This document shows, piece by piece, positions 8,538-16,743 of a DNA stretch of 52,293 bases. The notes beneath the pieces were generated by a model, which made no database searches, was not told the DNA's origin, and saw nothing but the letters and a program-made list of their open reading frames with translations. The first letter of the stretch is position 1; each line of letters opens with the position of its first letter. Source of the DNA: Clostridia bacterium (GTDB taxonomy: Bacteria > Bacillota > Clostridia > Oscillospirales > Acutalibacteraceae); the NCBI GenBank assembly GCA_029226955.1, contig JAQXZA010000138.1, positions 1 to 52,293 on the forward strand, written 5' to 3'. The position numbers and the translations under genes are program-made.

Positions 8538-9671
8538 ATGAAAAAAAGAAATATTATTAAAATTATTTCAACAGCACTCCTTATCGGTTGTACTGTTTCT
8601 GTTTTTTCAGCTTGCAACAGCGAACCAAAGCCCGAAACATCAAAAAATTCTGAAAGTTCCGTTTCTTCAAAAATATCAACTGTTTCTGAAAATTCACCTG
8701 ATGAAAGTACAGCGGAAAGCTCTGTTGTTTCAGATGTAAGTGAGGACAATACATCTATCCCTGAAATTTCCGACCCTACACCCGAATCAAGCGGTGAAAT
8801 GATAGACGGTCTCTTTATATATAACAATGCCGCATTTGAACTTTTTTACGGTGATGAAGATATGGCAAAGAATTATGCCGATACAATTTCAAACATCAAA
8901 AAAGCTCTCGGCGATGATATAAAAGTATATAATGTATTAGTTCCTACACACGTTGGAATAGGGCTTCCTGATAAATTCAACGATCTTTGCAGTTCACAAA
9001 AAGATTATCTGAACACAATATGTTCATCATATTCAGCTGACATAATTGGAGTAAATGCTTTTAATACACTTATGCACCACAGAAACGAGTATTTGTATTT
9101 TAACACCGATCATCACTGGACGGCACTGGCAGCATATTACGCTTATGCTGATTTTGCAAAAGCTGCTGGAATAGACGCTATTCCCCTTGCTGATATGAAA
9201 AAAAATCAAATTAAGGACTATGAAGGTCATTATATATACGATACAGGGCTTGATACTCTTGCTGATGATTATGTAACCTATTACACAGTTGATTATGATA
9301 TTGAAGCAATACAATATGACGCAAATGGTGAAAATCCGACCGAGTCACTGCTTCTTCATGAATATGCAGTTGGTACAAATGCCTACGGGGTATTTCTCGG
9401 AGGAGATAATCCGTTGATGGTAGTTAAAAATAAACAGGGCAACGGTCAAAAAATTGCGATTGTAAAAGAGTCCTATGGTAACGCCTTTGCTCCTTTCATA
9501 GCATATACTTACAACGAAACTCATATTATTGATTTCCGTGATTTTATAAAATGTGATCTCAAACAATACCTTAAAGACAACGACATTGATCAGGTTATTT
9601 TCATAAACAATTCTATGGCGTCGGCAACCGGTGTCAGATGTGACGAGCTTGCCGCTCTTGTTAAATCTTAA
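8538..9671 (+). CDS. DHHW-family lipoprotein, SGNH-hydrolase-like
   Basis: The 377-aa protein starts with a lysine-rich signal peptide and a lipobox ending at Cys26 (FSAC), so it should be a lipid-anchored surface protein. A Ser/Glu/Thr-rich linker follows (about 30-88). The folded part carries D191-H-H-W194 in FNTDHHWTA, which names the family, and a later serine motif ESYGNAF (Ser312). Asp/His plus Ser resemble the catalytic residues of AlgX/AlgJ-type acetyltransferases and DltD. Such proteins usually work with an MBOAT membrane O-acyltransferase on cell-surface polysaccharides. No MBOAT gene is present here, so its partner and substrate are unknown. It is monocistronic, between its own promoter and a terminator. 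Confidence 0.8.
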   Translation: MKKRNIIKIISTALLIGCTVSVFSACNSEPKPETSKNSESSVSSKISTVSENSPDESTAESSVVSDVSEDNTSIPEISDPTPESSGEMIDGLFIYNNAAFELFYGDEDMAKNYADTISNIKKALGDDIKVYNVLVPTHVGIGLPDKFNDLCSSQKDYLNTICSSYSADIIGVNAFNTLMHHRNEYLYFNTDHHWTALAAYYAYADFAKAAGIDAIPLADMKKNQIKDYEGHYIYDTGLDTLADDYVTYYTVDYDIEAIQYDANGENPTESLLLHEYAVGTNAYGVFLGGDNPLMVVKNKQGNGQKIAIVKESYGNAFAPFIAYTYNETHIIDFRDFIKCDLKQYLKDNDIDQVIFINNSMASATGVRCDELAALVKS

Positions 9672-9691
9672 AATTTAAATTTAGACAACAA

Positions 9692-9733
9692 AAACACAGA
9701 CTGAACAAAGAAATTTTGATTCAGCCTGTGTTT
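9692..9733. terminator. Bidirectional terminator
   Basis: AAACACAG-a-CTGAA (9692-9705) pairs with TTCAG-c-CTGTGTTT (9720-9733) around a 14-nt loop, with T-runs on either strand. It serves the DHHW gene and the convergent EamA gene. Confidence 0.8.
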
Positions 9734-9747
9734 ATTTTTGAGTGTCT

Positions 9748-10626
9748 TTATTTGCTTTTTACTTTGAAAAAGCCTATTTTATTGTTATACATAAACATAT
9801 ATATTGCCATAGCACATATTACAAAATATCCTATAAAACTGTATATATCCGGTATTTCGCCGAAAAATATAAATCCTAAAAGTGTGGAAAAAATAATCTG
9901 CGAATAATCATAAACAGATATTTCTTTTGATGGTGCATAGCAATATGCCGCTGTAATTGAGAATTGTCCTCCTGTTGCGGCAAGTCCCGCACCAAGCAGA
10001 CATAACAACTGCCACCATTCCATAGGAACAAAATTAAATATTACATACGGAAGTATTACGATACAGGAAAATGCTGAAAAGAAAAATACAATAAATGCTC
10101 CTTTTTCCCCTCTTTGTCCAAGCAGTCTGACCATAGTATATGCAAGACCTGCACACATACCGCCGATAAATCCCATAATTGACGGAATTATATCGACATT
10201 CTGAAAACTCGGTTTTATTATAAAAAGGCTGCCTATAAATGCAATTAAAACCGCTGAACCCTGTGCAAATGTTACTTTTTCTTTGAGTATGAAGTATGAG
10301 AAAATAATTACAAAGAATGGCGACATTTTATTCAGTATAGACGCATCAGCAAGTGCTATATGGTCTATTGCATAAAAATTACACAGTATGCCAAATGTTC
10401 CAAATCCGGCACGAAGTAAAAGATACTTCATATTGCCTTTTTTCCAGTGAAAACCATTTTTGTTTTTTATCAATACAGCCAATGCAAAAAATACTGCTAC
10501 AAAATTACGGAAAAAACTTTTCTGTATTGACGGCAAATCTCCCGACATTCTCACAAACAAATTCATAAATGCAAAACAGAATGCCGAAATTATAATATAT
10601 ACTATCCCTTTATATTTCTTATTCAT
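9748..10626 (-). CDS. DMT-superfamily (EamA) transporter
   Basis: The 292-aa protein consists of about ten membrane helices arranged as two EamA repeats (about 5-140 and 150-285). Members of the drug/metabolite transporter superfamily export or import small metabolites, and the substrate cannot be read from the sequence. An AGGTG ribosome site precedes the ATG. The gene has its own promoter covered by a 30-bp near-perfect palindrome (10649-10678), suggesting tight control by an unidentified repressor. Confidence 0.85.
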   Translation of the reverse strand: MNKKYKGIVYIIISAFCFAFMNLFVRMSGDLPSIQKSFFRNFVAVFFALAVLIKNKNGFHWKKGNMKYLLLRAGFGTFGILCNFYAIDHIALADASILNKMSPFFVIIFSYFILKEKVTFAQGSAVLIAFIGSLFIIKPSFQNVDIIPSIMGFIGGMCAGLAYTMVRLLGQRGEKGAFIVFFFSAFSCIVILPYVIFNFVPMEWWQLLCLLGAGLAATGGQFSITAAYCYAPSKEISVYDYSQIIFSTLLGFIFFGEIPDIYSFIGYFVICAMAIYMFMYNNKIGFFKVKSK

Positions 10627-10648
10627 TTTTTAACACCTGATTTTTTAT

Positions 10649-10688
10649 TGTCATATTTAGTATATACCAAATATGACATATATTTCAA
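10649..10688 (-). promoter_or_regulatory. EamA gene promoter overlapped by a 30-bp palindrome
   Basis: On the minus strand TTGAAA (10683-10688), 18 nt, TATACT (10659-10664). The palindrome has arms TGTCATATTT (10649-10658) and AAATATGACA (10669-10678). Its 10-bp centre AGTATATACC is symmetric except for the outermost pair, so 14 of 15 positions match. It covers most of the spacer, the -10 and the probable start site, as a repressor operator would. Confidence 0.65.
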
Positions 10689-10702
10689 GCATTTTAAATG
10701 AA

Positions 10703-12634
10703 TTATGTTTCTTCTATATCATTGTGCTTGATTTCCAAATCGGGACAATGATGTTTATCCATTTTATGCCGTGCTTTTCTGTTTTCCACTGTATCAAAGA
10801 TTATCGAAAAGTCATAATCAGGCGGATAAAGTTCGGACGCAGGAACTTTGAGTTTTATACGATTGTGCTTTATCATCTTCTTTTTACCGTTAATCTGTAC
10901 TCCCAAAACTCCCATATCATCAGCAGTTTTAAAAATTATTCCCACCTTTTTATCGGGATAAACAATTACGCTGTCACCTATATTAAAACTTGCTGCGTGA
11001 GTTGAAACATTATTTTTGTTATTGATTTTCTGAATTTTCGGAACACTGACTGTTTTTATATCATTATTTTCCTTAACATCAGAAAAATCATATTTATTTG
11101 AATCCGAAATATAATTTCGGCTTTGTTTCACAGCATAATTTAACAAACGTTTAGGAAATCCAAGACGTTCAGCAATATAAAATGCACAGCTTTCTCCTGC
11201 CTCACCTATAATCAGTTTATACTGCGGTTCAAGTGTTTCTCTGTTGAATGTCATTCTGGCATTTATAACTTTTTCTGTATTTTCAGCATAACTTTTCACT
11301 TCAGAATAATGTGTTGTTGCAACAAAAAGACAGTTTCGATTTCTCAGTTCTTCAAGAATTGCTATTGCTATTCCCATTCCTTCTGCCGGGTCTGTTCCCG
11401 AACCAAGTTCATCAAGAAGTACAAGACTTTCTTTTGATGTGTTTTCAAGTATGCTTACAACATTTTTTATATGTGCCGAAAATGTTGATAAATTCTCGGA
11501 AATATTCTGACCGTCGCCTATATCGCACAGAACATTTCCATTCATACAAATATCGGCATTTTTGCACGGAATATGCAGTCCGCACTGAGCCATAATGGAA
11601 AACAGTCCAACAAGTTTGAGTGTTACAGTTTTCCCGCCTGTATTCGGACCTGTTATTACAATTCCGTTTATACCGTTTCCTATTTCAAAATCAATGGGAA
11701 CGCATACGTCACGGTTTAAAAGCGGATGTCTGCCCTCTGATATTTTTATATATCTTTGGGTGTTGATATTCGGAGAAATGGCTTTCATTTCCGCACTCAG
11801 TTTTCCTTTTGCGAAAGCGAAATCAAGATTTTCGATTATTTCAATATTACACAAAACCGTTTCCTTATATTTATATATCAATGCGGAAATGGAATATAAT
11901 ATTTTGTCTTGTTCTATGCTTTCATCTGTTTTCAGAACTTCAAGTTTTTCGGTAAGTTTAAGAATTGCCGAAGGTTCTATGAAATATGTTGTTCCTGTTG
12001 AAGATGTTGCTATCACCGAACCCGAAACTTGATTTTTGTATTCTTTTTTTACAGGCAAAGTATAATGTCCGTTTTTTACTGATACAAAACTATCATTGCA
12101 ATACTTCTTTTTTGATTTCAGAAGACTGTCAAGTTCGTTTTTAATACGAGTGTCCATATTTGAGATTTTTCGGCGAATATCTGAAAGTTCGTTTGTTGCT
12201 TCGGAGTCTATTTCATCACCTCTGATACAGCGGTTTATCTCATCATACACCTCGTCAAGAGTATCAATACTCATTCCATTATATGCCAAGCTGCAATCCG
12301 TACTTTCTGCCTTTTTCAGATAGCTTTTAAGCCTTCTGCAAGAGGCAATAAAACATTGAAATTTTCCGAGCTGTACAGGATAAATAAGTCCCTCTTTTTC
12401 AATTATATCCATAGTTGTTTTTACTTCGGAAATTTCAGGAATATGCGGATTTCCACAACAGTCAATTATTTTTCTTGTTTCATCGGTTTCGTTAAGTGCT
12501 TTTCTTAATTGCAGTTCATTTATATAGGGTTCAAGATTTAAAATTTTCTCTTTTGCATAACCGTTAACCGCAAACTCTGAAAGCATATTTTTAATAATGT
12601 CAAATCCAAGTATATTACAGTAATTTGTTTTCAA
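10703..12634 (-). CDS. MutS2-family ATPase lacking the Smr domain
   Basis: The 643-aa protein has the MutS2 arrangement: core/lever helices (about 1-290) with a clamp-like insertion, then the MutS-type ATPase with Walker A GPNTGGKT (329-336), the STFSAH signature (383-388) and Walker B LVLLDE (404-409). Family MutS2 proteins usually have about 780 aa and end in an Smr domain. This one stops after a short KOW-like region (about 570-625) and has no LDLHG or HGxG motif. MutS2 acts in suppression of recombination and, in Bacillus subtilis, in sensing and splitting collided ribosomes. The start is TTG with GGGAG 10 nt before it. A terminator lies just upstream. Confidence 0.85.
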   Translation of the reverse strand: MKTNYCNILGFDIIKNMLSEFAVNGYAKEKILNLEPYINELQLRKALNETDETRKIIDCCGNPHIPEISEVKTTMDIIEKEGLIYPVQLGKFQCFIASCRRLKSYLKKAESTDCSLAYNGMSIDTLDEVYDEINRCIRGDEIDSEATNELSDIRRKISNMDTRIKNELDSLLKSKKKYCNDSFVSVKNGHYTLPVKKEYKNQVSGSVIATSSTGTTYFIEPSAILKLTEKLEVLKTDESIEQDKILYSISALIYKYKETVLCNIEIIENLDFAFAKGKLSAEMKAISPNINTQRYIKISEGRHPLLNRDVCVPIDFEIGNGINGIVITGPNTGGKTVTLKLVGLFSIMAQCGLHIPCKNADICMNGNVLCDIGDGQNISENLSTFSAHIKNVVSILENTSKESLVLLDELGSGTDPAEGMGIAIAILEELRNRNCLFVATTHYSEVKSYAENTEKVINARMTFNRETLEPQYKLIIGEAGESCAFYIAERLGFPKRLLNYAVKQSRNYISDSNKYDFSDVKENNDIKTVSVPKIQKINNKNNVSTHAASFNIGDSVIVYPDKKVGIIFKTADDMGVLGVQINGKKKMIKHNRIKLKVPASELYPPDYDFSIIFDTVENRKARHKMDKHHCPDLEIKHNDIEET

Positions 12635-12660
12635 TTCTGTTTATCTCCCTTAACAAAAAA

Positions 12661-12694
12661 ATCTGTCGATACCGTTTCACAGATACCGACAGAT
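12661..12694 (-). terminator. Intrinsic terminator/attenuator immediately before mutS2
   Basis: On the minus strand ATCTGTCGGTATC pairs with GGTATCGACAGAT (13 bp, two G-U pairs) around an 8-nt loop and is followed by seven T (12654-12660). The mutS2 ribosome site starts just after the T-run, leaving no room for a promoter. Transcription of mutS2 must therefore read through this terminator. Confidence 0.85.
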
Positions 12695-12856
12695 AGTGTT
12701 CAGGAATATTATTTTGCTGTACCATTAAATAAAAATGCACAGCAAAACAAAGCTCATATAAAAAGAGCCAAAAACATATCAGTGTAAGTGTGAAAACGGT
12801 ACAGTTAATAAAGCATTTCCAAAAGAAATGCCTGTTACCGTTAATTATAATGAGGC

Positions 12857-12889
12857 TTATGCCTCTGATACCACACTTAATACTGACAC
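12857..12889 (-). CDS. Candidate 10-codon leader peptide of the mutS2 leader
   Basis: A GGAGG (12898-12902) stands 8 nt before GTG at 12889, which opens a frame encoding MSVLSVVSEA and ends with TAA (12857-12859) in the loop of the P2 hairpin. An in-frame ATG at 12904 would lengthen it to 15 codons but has no ribosome site. A second GTG (12891, other frame) would give only four codons. The frame covers much of the P1 5' arm, so translation would open P1. Confidence 0.4.
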   Translation of the reverse strand: MSVLSVVSEA

Positions 12890-12922
12890 ACTTTTATCCT
12901 CCATTAGTTAAGGTTTGTAACA

Positions 12923-12951
12923 AGTCTAACATAAACATTTATATTTGTCAA
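12923..12951 (-). promoter_or_regulatory. Promoter of the mutS2 leader RNA
   Basis: On the minus strand TTGACA (12946-12951), 17 nt, TAGACT (12923-12928). It starts 28 nt after the queA stop codon, so the leader can be made independently of queA. Confidence 0.7.
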
Positions 12952-12978
12952 CATAAAATAAAAATTATTGTATTGCAT

Positions 12979-14004
12979 TTATCCGATAAACATTGCGTCG
13001 CCAAAACTGAAAAATCTGTATTTTTCTTTTACAGCTGTCTTATATGCGTTCATTATATTGTCATATCCTGCAAATGCTGAAACAAGCATTATAAGTGTAC
13101 TTTCAGGCAAATGAAAATTCGTGATAAGTCCGTCAAGCACCTTAAACTCGAAACCAGGATAAATAAATATATCTGTCCAACCCTCGCTTGCTTTAATGCA
13201 GCCCTCCTTTTTTGCAACGGATTCAAGTGTGCGGCAACTTGTTGTTCCGACGGAAATTACACGACCACCATTTTTCTTTGTTTCATTGATTAAATCAGCG
13301 GTTTCTTGTGGCAAGTCATAATGTTCTGAGTGCATATGGTGCTTTGTGACATCATCAACTTTTACGGGACGAAAAGTTCCGAGTCCGACGTGAAGTGTAA
13401 CAAAACCTATTTTTACACCTTTGGCTTTGACTTTTTCTAAAAGTTCATTTGTAAAATGCAGTCCCGCTGTCGGTGCGGCAGCTGAACCTAACTCACGGCT
13501 GTAAACGGTCTGATAACGTTCCTTGTCTTTCAGTTTTTCGTGAATATACGGCGGTAATGGCATTTGACCGAGTTTATCCAGATTTTCATAAAAATTTCCC
13601 TGACAGTCAAAATCAATAATTCTGTTGCCGTCATCAGTGACATCAACAACAGTACAGGTCATAAGTCCGTCACCAAAAATAAACTTTGTGCCTATTTTTG
13701 CCTTTTTGCCAGGCTTTGCAAGAGCCTCCCACTGTTTATTTTCTATATGCCTTAAAAGCAAAAATTCCACATTTGCACCTGTTTCTTCCTTTACACCGTA
13801 AATTCTCGCCGGTAATACACGGGAATCATTGAGAATAAGACAATCTCCTTCATTAAGAAAATCTATTATATCGTAAAAATGCTTATGCTGCAATTCCCCT
13901 GTTTTCCTGTCTATTACAAGCATACGGGAACTGTCACGGGGTTCAACAGGTGTCTGTGCAATAAGTTCCTCAGGCAAATCATAATAAAAATCACTTGTTT
14001 TCAT
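12979..14004 (-). CDS. queA: S-adenosylmethionine:tRNA ribosyltransferase-isomerase
   Basis: QueA transfers and rearranges the ribosyl part of SAM onto preQ1 in position 34 of tRNAs, giving epoxyqueuosine. The 341-aa protein begins with the family signature [15 protein letters not shown] and contains [17 protein letters not shown] and the H-x-GLGTFRPV stretch. It follows the DUF4317 gene by 30 nt and is probably cotranscribed with it. Other queuosine genes (tgt, queG) are not in the window. No hairpin terminator follows; the next element is the promoter of the mutS2 leader. Confidence 0.96.
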   Translation of the reverse strand: MKTSDFYYDLPEELIAQTPVEPRDSSRMLVIDRKTGELQHKHFYDIIDFLNEGDCLILNDSRVLPARIYGVKEETGANVEFLLLRHIENKQWEALAKPGKKAKIGTKFIFGDGLMTCTVVDVTDDGNRIIDFDCQGNFYENLDKLGQMPLPPYIHEKLKDKERYQTVYSRELGSAAAPTAGLHFTNELLEKVKAKGVKIGFVTLHVGLGTFRPVKVDDVTKHHMHSEHYDLPQETADLINETKKNGGRVISVGTTSCRTLESVAKKEGCIKASEGWTDIFIYPGFEFKVLDGLITNFHLPESTLIMLVSAFAGYDNIMNAYKTAVKEKYRFFSFGDAMFIG

Positions 14005-14034
14005 TCCATATATATTCCTTTCATTTATCCTTAT

Positions 14035-15189
14035 TTAATTTTCAATGTTTGTTTGTGTTTCATCAAAGTGAATACTGACACCGTTCACTTCAACGCCTTC
14101 TTCTGCCCTTATCATTATATATTTGACTCCGTCAATAATTCGTGTTTCAACCATATAGCTTTGGTCTGGATTTACATTAACAGTAACAGAAGGGGTTTTG
14201 AGTTCAATCTTCTTTGTATCGATAATATTCTGTGGGCATATAACCGTATCGGTTCCGAATTGTGTGTCATATTTTTCTTCAAAAGCGGATATATGCGATT
14301 CTGACGCACCACAGGATTCAAGCACTTTTTTGACATCTTTTTTTGATAAAACCAATGGTTCTTCCTCTTTGTTGTTTTTGTGTTCGGTAATCATCTCGGA
14401 AATTGAATCGTGTACTGACTGTACAAATTCATAATTACATTCATCTTCAATAGTATCAGCAAGCAATGACTGAAATGTTTCTTTTTGCTCAGCAGCTGGC
14501 ATAGGAACAGCAGTGTTAAAAACAGTGCTGATTATTTCGGGGTGATTTTCAGTAATACTTCTTGTGTAATAAAGTGCATTGTATATATTTGTACTTCTGT
14601 CATCAAATGACGGAAACATAAAACCAATCTCAGCGGCAGAAACTGCACAGTCAGAACCTATGCTCTGAAAAGAGTTTTCACCGGCTAAAAATCCGAGTCC
14701 GCTTTTAGTTAATTTTACAGGACAAACACTGCACAGAATGTATTTAAATACTTCTGTTGAATCTTCCAGGTCTTCATCATTTTTTGAATAAGACGGCACA
14801 TCGTATTTATCACAGGCAAGAAGTATAAGATAATTTTCATCTGTAATATAAGTTTGTACGATTTTCTCATAAAGATTATGTACTGCCTCGTCATTTTCAA
14901 GTTCTGAATTTTTCAGTTCCATAAGCAGTTTATGTTCTTCACTGTCACTAACCTGTTGGGTTGAGAACTCTATGTCAATGAGATTTTTGCCGATTGTTCC
15001 TGACAGAGTCTTTTTCATAGTTTTAAGAAGCATTTCACTCGTTTCAAGCGGCATTATTCCAAGCGTCTGACTAAATTCTGATATTATCTCTTTTTTATTG
15101 TTTACATAACAACCACGAATTTTTGTAATATTGTTTTTGTCCTGTTTATATCTTCTTTTAATTTCTGAAATTTCTTTTTCTTTCATCAT
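14035..15189 (-). CDS. DUF4317 protein
   Basis: A soluble protein of 384 aa without signal peptide or membrane helix, matching the DUF4317 group by its N terminus (MKEKEISEIKRRY, then ITKIRGCYVNNKKE), which is common in Clostridia and has no known function. The reading frame also has a TTG at 15204, but the GAGG that would serve as ribosome site lies downstream of it (15195-15198), so the start is ATG 15189 or the adjacent ATG 15186. It leads the operon with queA. A TATAAT (15228-15233) with TG just before it marks its promoter. Confidence 0.75.
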   Translation of the reverse strand: MMKEKEISEIKRRYKQDKNNITKIRGCYVNNKKEIISEFSQTLGIMPLETSEMLLKTMKKTLSGTIGKNLIDIEFSTQQVSDSEEHKLLMELKNSELENDEAVHNLYEKIVQTYITDENYLILLACDKYDVPSYSKNDEDLEDSTEVFKYILCSVCPVKLTKSGLGFLAGENSFQSIGSDCAVSAAEIGFMFPSFDDRSTNIYNALYYTRSITENHPEIISTVFNTAVPMPAAEQKETFQSLLADTIEDECNYEFVQSVHDSISEMITEHKNNKEEEPLVLSKKDVKKVLESCGASESHISAFEEKYDTQFGTDTVICPQNIIDTKKIELKTPSVTVNVNPDQSYMVETRIIDGVKYIMIRAEEGVEVNGVSIHFDETQTNIEN

Positions 15190-15227
15190 ATTAACCTCTT
15201 TCAATATTTTTTGATAATTACAATCAT

Positions 15228-15233
15228 ATTATA
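15228..15233 (-). promoter_or_regulatory. -10 element of the DUF4317-queA promoter
   Basis: On the minus strand TGT-TATAAT forms an extended -10. No good -35 is seen, which extended -10 promoters tolerate. Confidence 0.5.
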
Positions 15234-15302
15234 ACAGGATTACTGAAAAACAACAAACGAATTTTTAATTTATAAATATTCGTCCTGTTTTTAACGCTGA
15301 TA

Positions 15303-15331
15303 TTGATATATAAAACTTATAGTGTTAAAAT
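15303..15331 (+). promoter_or_regulatory. Promoter of the NifX-like gene
   Basis: TTGATA (15303-15308), 17 nt, TAAAAT (15326-15331) with TG before the -10. Confidence 0.7.
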
Positions 15332-15364
15332 CAATAAAGAATAACTATTTTGGAGGACTTTCAA

Positions 15365-15760
15365 ATGAAAATTGCAGTAACCTATGACAACGGAAATATT
15401 TTTCAGCATTTTGGACACACTGAATTTTTTAAGATTTACGACATTGAAAACAGAGAAATTATTTGTACTGAAATAGTAAGTTCTATGGGTAGTGGTCACA
15501 GTCAACTGGCAGGTATGCTGTCTATGATGAATGTTGATGCTCTTATATGCGGCGGTATCGGCGGTGGTGCAAAAGCAGCTCTTGCTGATGAAGGCATTAT
15601 GCTTTATGGAGGCTGTTTTGGAAATGCAGACGATGCAGTCAATGCACTTCTCAAAGGAAACTTAATATTTAATCCTGATATTCAATGTTCTCATAACGAA
15701 CATAACGACGAAAATTATACCTGTGAAAATCACTGTGCCAACAGCAACTGTCATTCGTAA
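15365..15760 (+). CDS. NifX/NifB-type dinitrogenase iron-molybdenum cofactor domain protein
   Basis: The 131-aa protein is a single NifX/NafY-like domain (about 1-105): an N-terminal MKIAVTYDNGNIFQHFGHTEFF, then GSGHSQLAGMLSMMNVDALICGGIGGGAKAAL-type glycine loops (residues about 46-80), followed by a tail rich in Cys and His (about 107-131) that may bind metal. The family carries iron-sulfur or FeMo precursor clusters, but in non-nitrogen-fixing Clostridia its role is unknown. No nif gene is nearby. GGAGG (15352-15356) fixes the ATG at 15365; the upstream TTG at 15350 is rejected. Confidence 0.8.
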   Translation: MKIAVTYDNGNIFQHFGHTEFFKIYDIENREIICTEIVSSMGSGHSQLAGMLSMMNVDALICGGIGGGAKAALADEGIMLYGGCFGNADDAVNALLKGNLIFNPDIQCSHNEHNDENYTCENHCANSNCHS

Positions 15761-15780
15761 TATACCTAAAAGTCAATTAC

Positions 15781-15818
15781 AAACCGCATATTCCGAACAA
15801 AAACGGAATATGCGGTTT
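15781..15818. terminator. Terminator after the NifX-like gene
   Basis: A perfect 15-bp stem pairs 15781-15795 (AAACCGCATATTCCG) with 15804-15818 around an 8-nt loop and is followed by a T-rich run on the plus strand. It lies between convergent genes and may also stop hslO transcripts. Confidence 0.85.
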
Positions 15819-15837
15819 TATTTTGGGATAATTTTTG

Positions 15838-16743
15838 TCATTTGCTGTTATCTTGTTTCTTTTGTTCAATAATCTGTTCAAGCTGTAATTTTGAAAATCT
15901 GTATTTTTTGTTGCAAAAATGACAGGTTGCCTCAGCATAACCTTTTTCATCAGCAAGTGAGCGTATCTCGTCATCAGGTAACATACGGAATGAATCTATT
16001 ACTCTTTGACGACTGCAAGTACAGGCATAATTTATCGGCATTTCATCAAGTATCTCGACTTCAAAACCCTGTAATGCCGTGTCACAGATTTCTTTTATGC
16101 TCATTCCTTTTGCAAGCATTGTTGTCATAGGTTCAAGATGACTGATATTCTGTTCTATTTTACTTATTGTGTTTTCATCTGCACCGGGCAAAAGCTGTAT
16201 CAACAGACCGCCTGCAAGAAGTACCTCGTGGTCTTGTTTATCAAGAAGAACTCCCAATGCACAAACCGTAGGAATTTGTTCGCTTGTTGCATAATAATTT
16301 GTAATATCCTCAGCAATTTCACCTGAAACAAGTTCAACCTGTCCTATATAAGGATCACCCGAGCCATAATCACGCATAACATTTAAAATGCCTGTTCTTC
16401 CTACTGCTTTTGCAACATTTAGTTTGCCATTTTCATAATATTCCGTCGGACAATCGGGATTTTGTATATATCCACGCACATTTCCTTTGCTGTCTGATAC
16501 GGCAATAACTGCTCCTGTTTCACTGTTATCACCGTTTATTCTGAGTGTAATGCTTGCGTCCTGTTGTTTCAGCTGTGCACCCATAATTGAGGCGGCTGTG
16601 AGAAGTCTGCCAAGTGCCGCTGACGCAACAGGTGATGTCAGATGGATTTTTGCCGCTGTATAAACAAGATTTGATGTATCTGCGGCTGATGCCATTACCG
16701 CTCCGTCAGATGTAATACATCTTATTATTTTATCTTTACTCAT
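15838..16743 (-). CDS. hslO: Hsp33 redox-regulated chaperone
   Basis: Hsp33 is a cytoplasmic holdase switched on by oxidative unfolding. The zinc-binding switch is complete: C241-x-C243 and C274-x2-C277 at the C-terminal end of a 301-aa protein. The N-terminal part has the usual GAVMASA and LLTAASIM stretches. The gene overlaps the upstream methyltransferase gene by 8 nt and is the last gene of the unit yerC, methyltransferase, hslO. Confidence 0.95.
   Translation of the reverse strand: MSKDKIIRCITSDGAVMASAADTSNLVYTAAKIHLTSPVASAALGRLLTAASIMGAQLKQQDASITLRINGDNSETGAVIAVSDSKGNVRGYIQNPDCPTEYYENGKLNVAKAVGRTGILNVMRDYGSGDPYIGQVELVSGEIAEDITNYYATSEQIPTVCALGVLLDKQDHEVLLAGGLLIQLLPGADENTISKIEQNISHLEPMTTMLAKGMSIKEICDTALQGFEVEILDEMPINYACTCSRQRVIDSFRMLPDDEIRSLADEKGYAEATCHFCNKKYRFSKLQLEQIIEQKKQDNSK

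Larger units (their letters stand above)
12655..12916 (-). ncRNA. Structured leader RNA, candidate attenuator of mutS2
   Basis: From the predicted start near 12916 the RNA holds several elements in order. A long P1 stem pairs 12872-12895 with 12770-12792 (about 22 bp including four G-U, one mismatch and one bulge). Inside it lie P2 (12852-12865, GAGGC-ATAA-GCCTC) and P3 (12795-12804 with 12832-12842, capped by 12813-12819 with 12825-12831). Then follow a small hairpin (12752-12755/12765-12768), a 9-bp hairpin (12712-12720 with 12739-12747) and the terminator. A short reading frame overlaps P1. I do not recognise it as a known riboswitch or T-box. It could instead be a free-standing small RNA. 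Confidence 0.65.

Noticed and set aside
12655-12916. T-box leader as explanation for the RNA before mutS2
   Set aside because: The conserved GGTGG-ACC T-box core is missing before the terminator and the downstream gene is not an amino acid gene.
12790-13080. Plus-strand frame across the queA end and the mutS2 leader
   Set aside because: It crosses the structured leader in antisense and has no ribosome site; its composition is that of a shadow frame.
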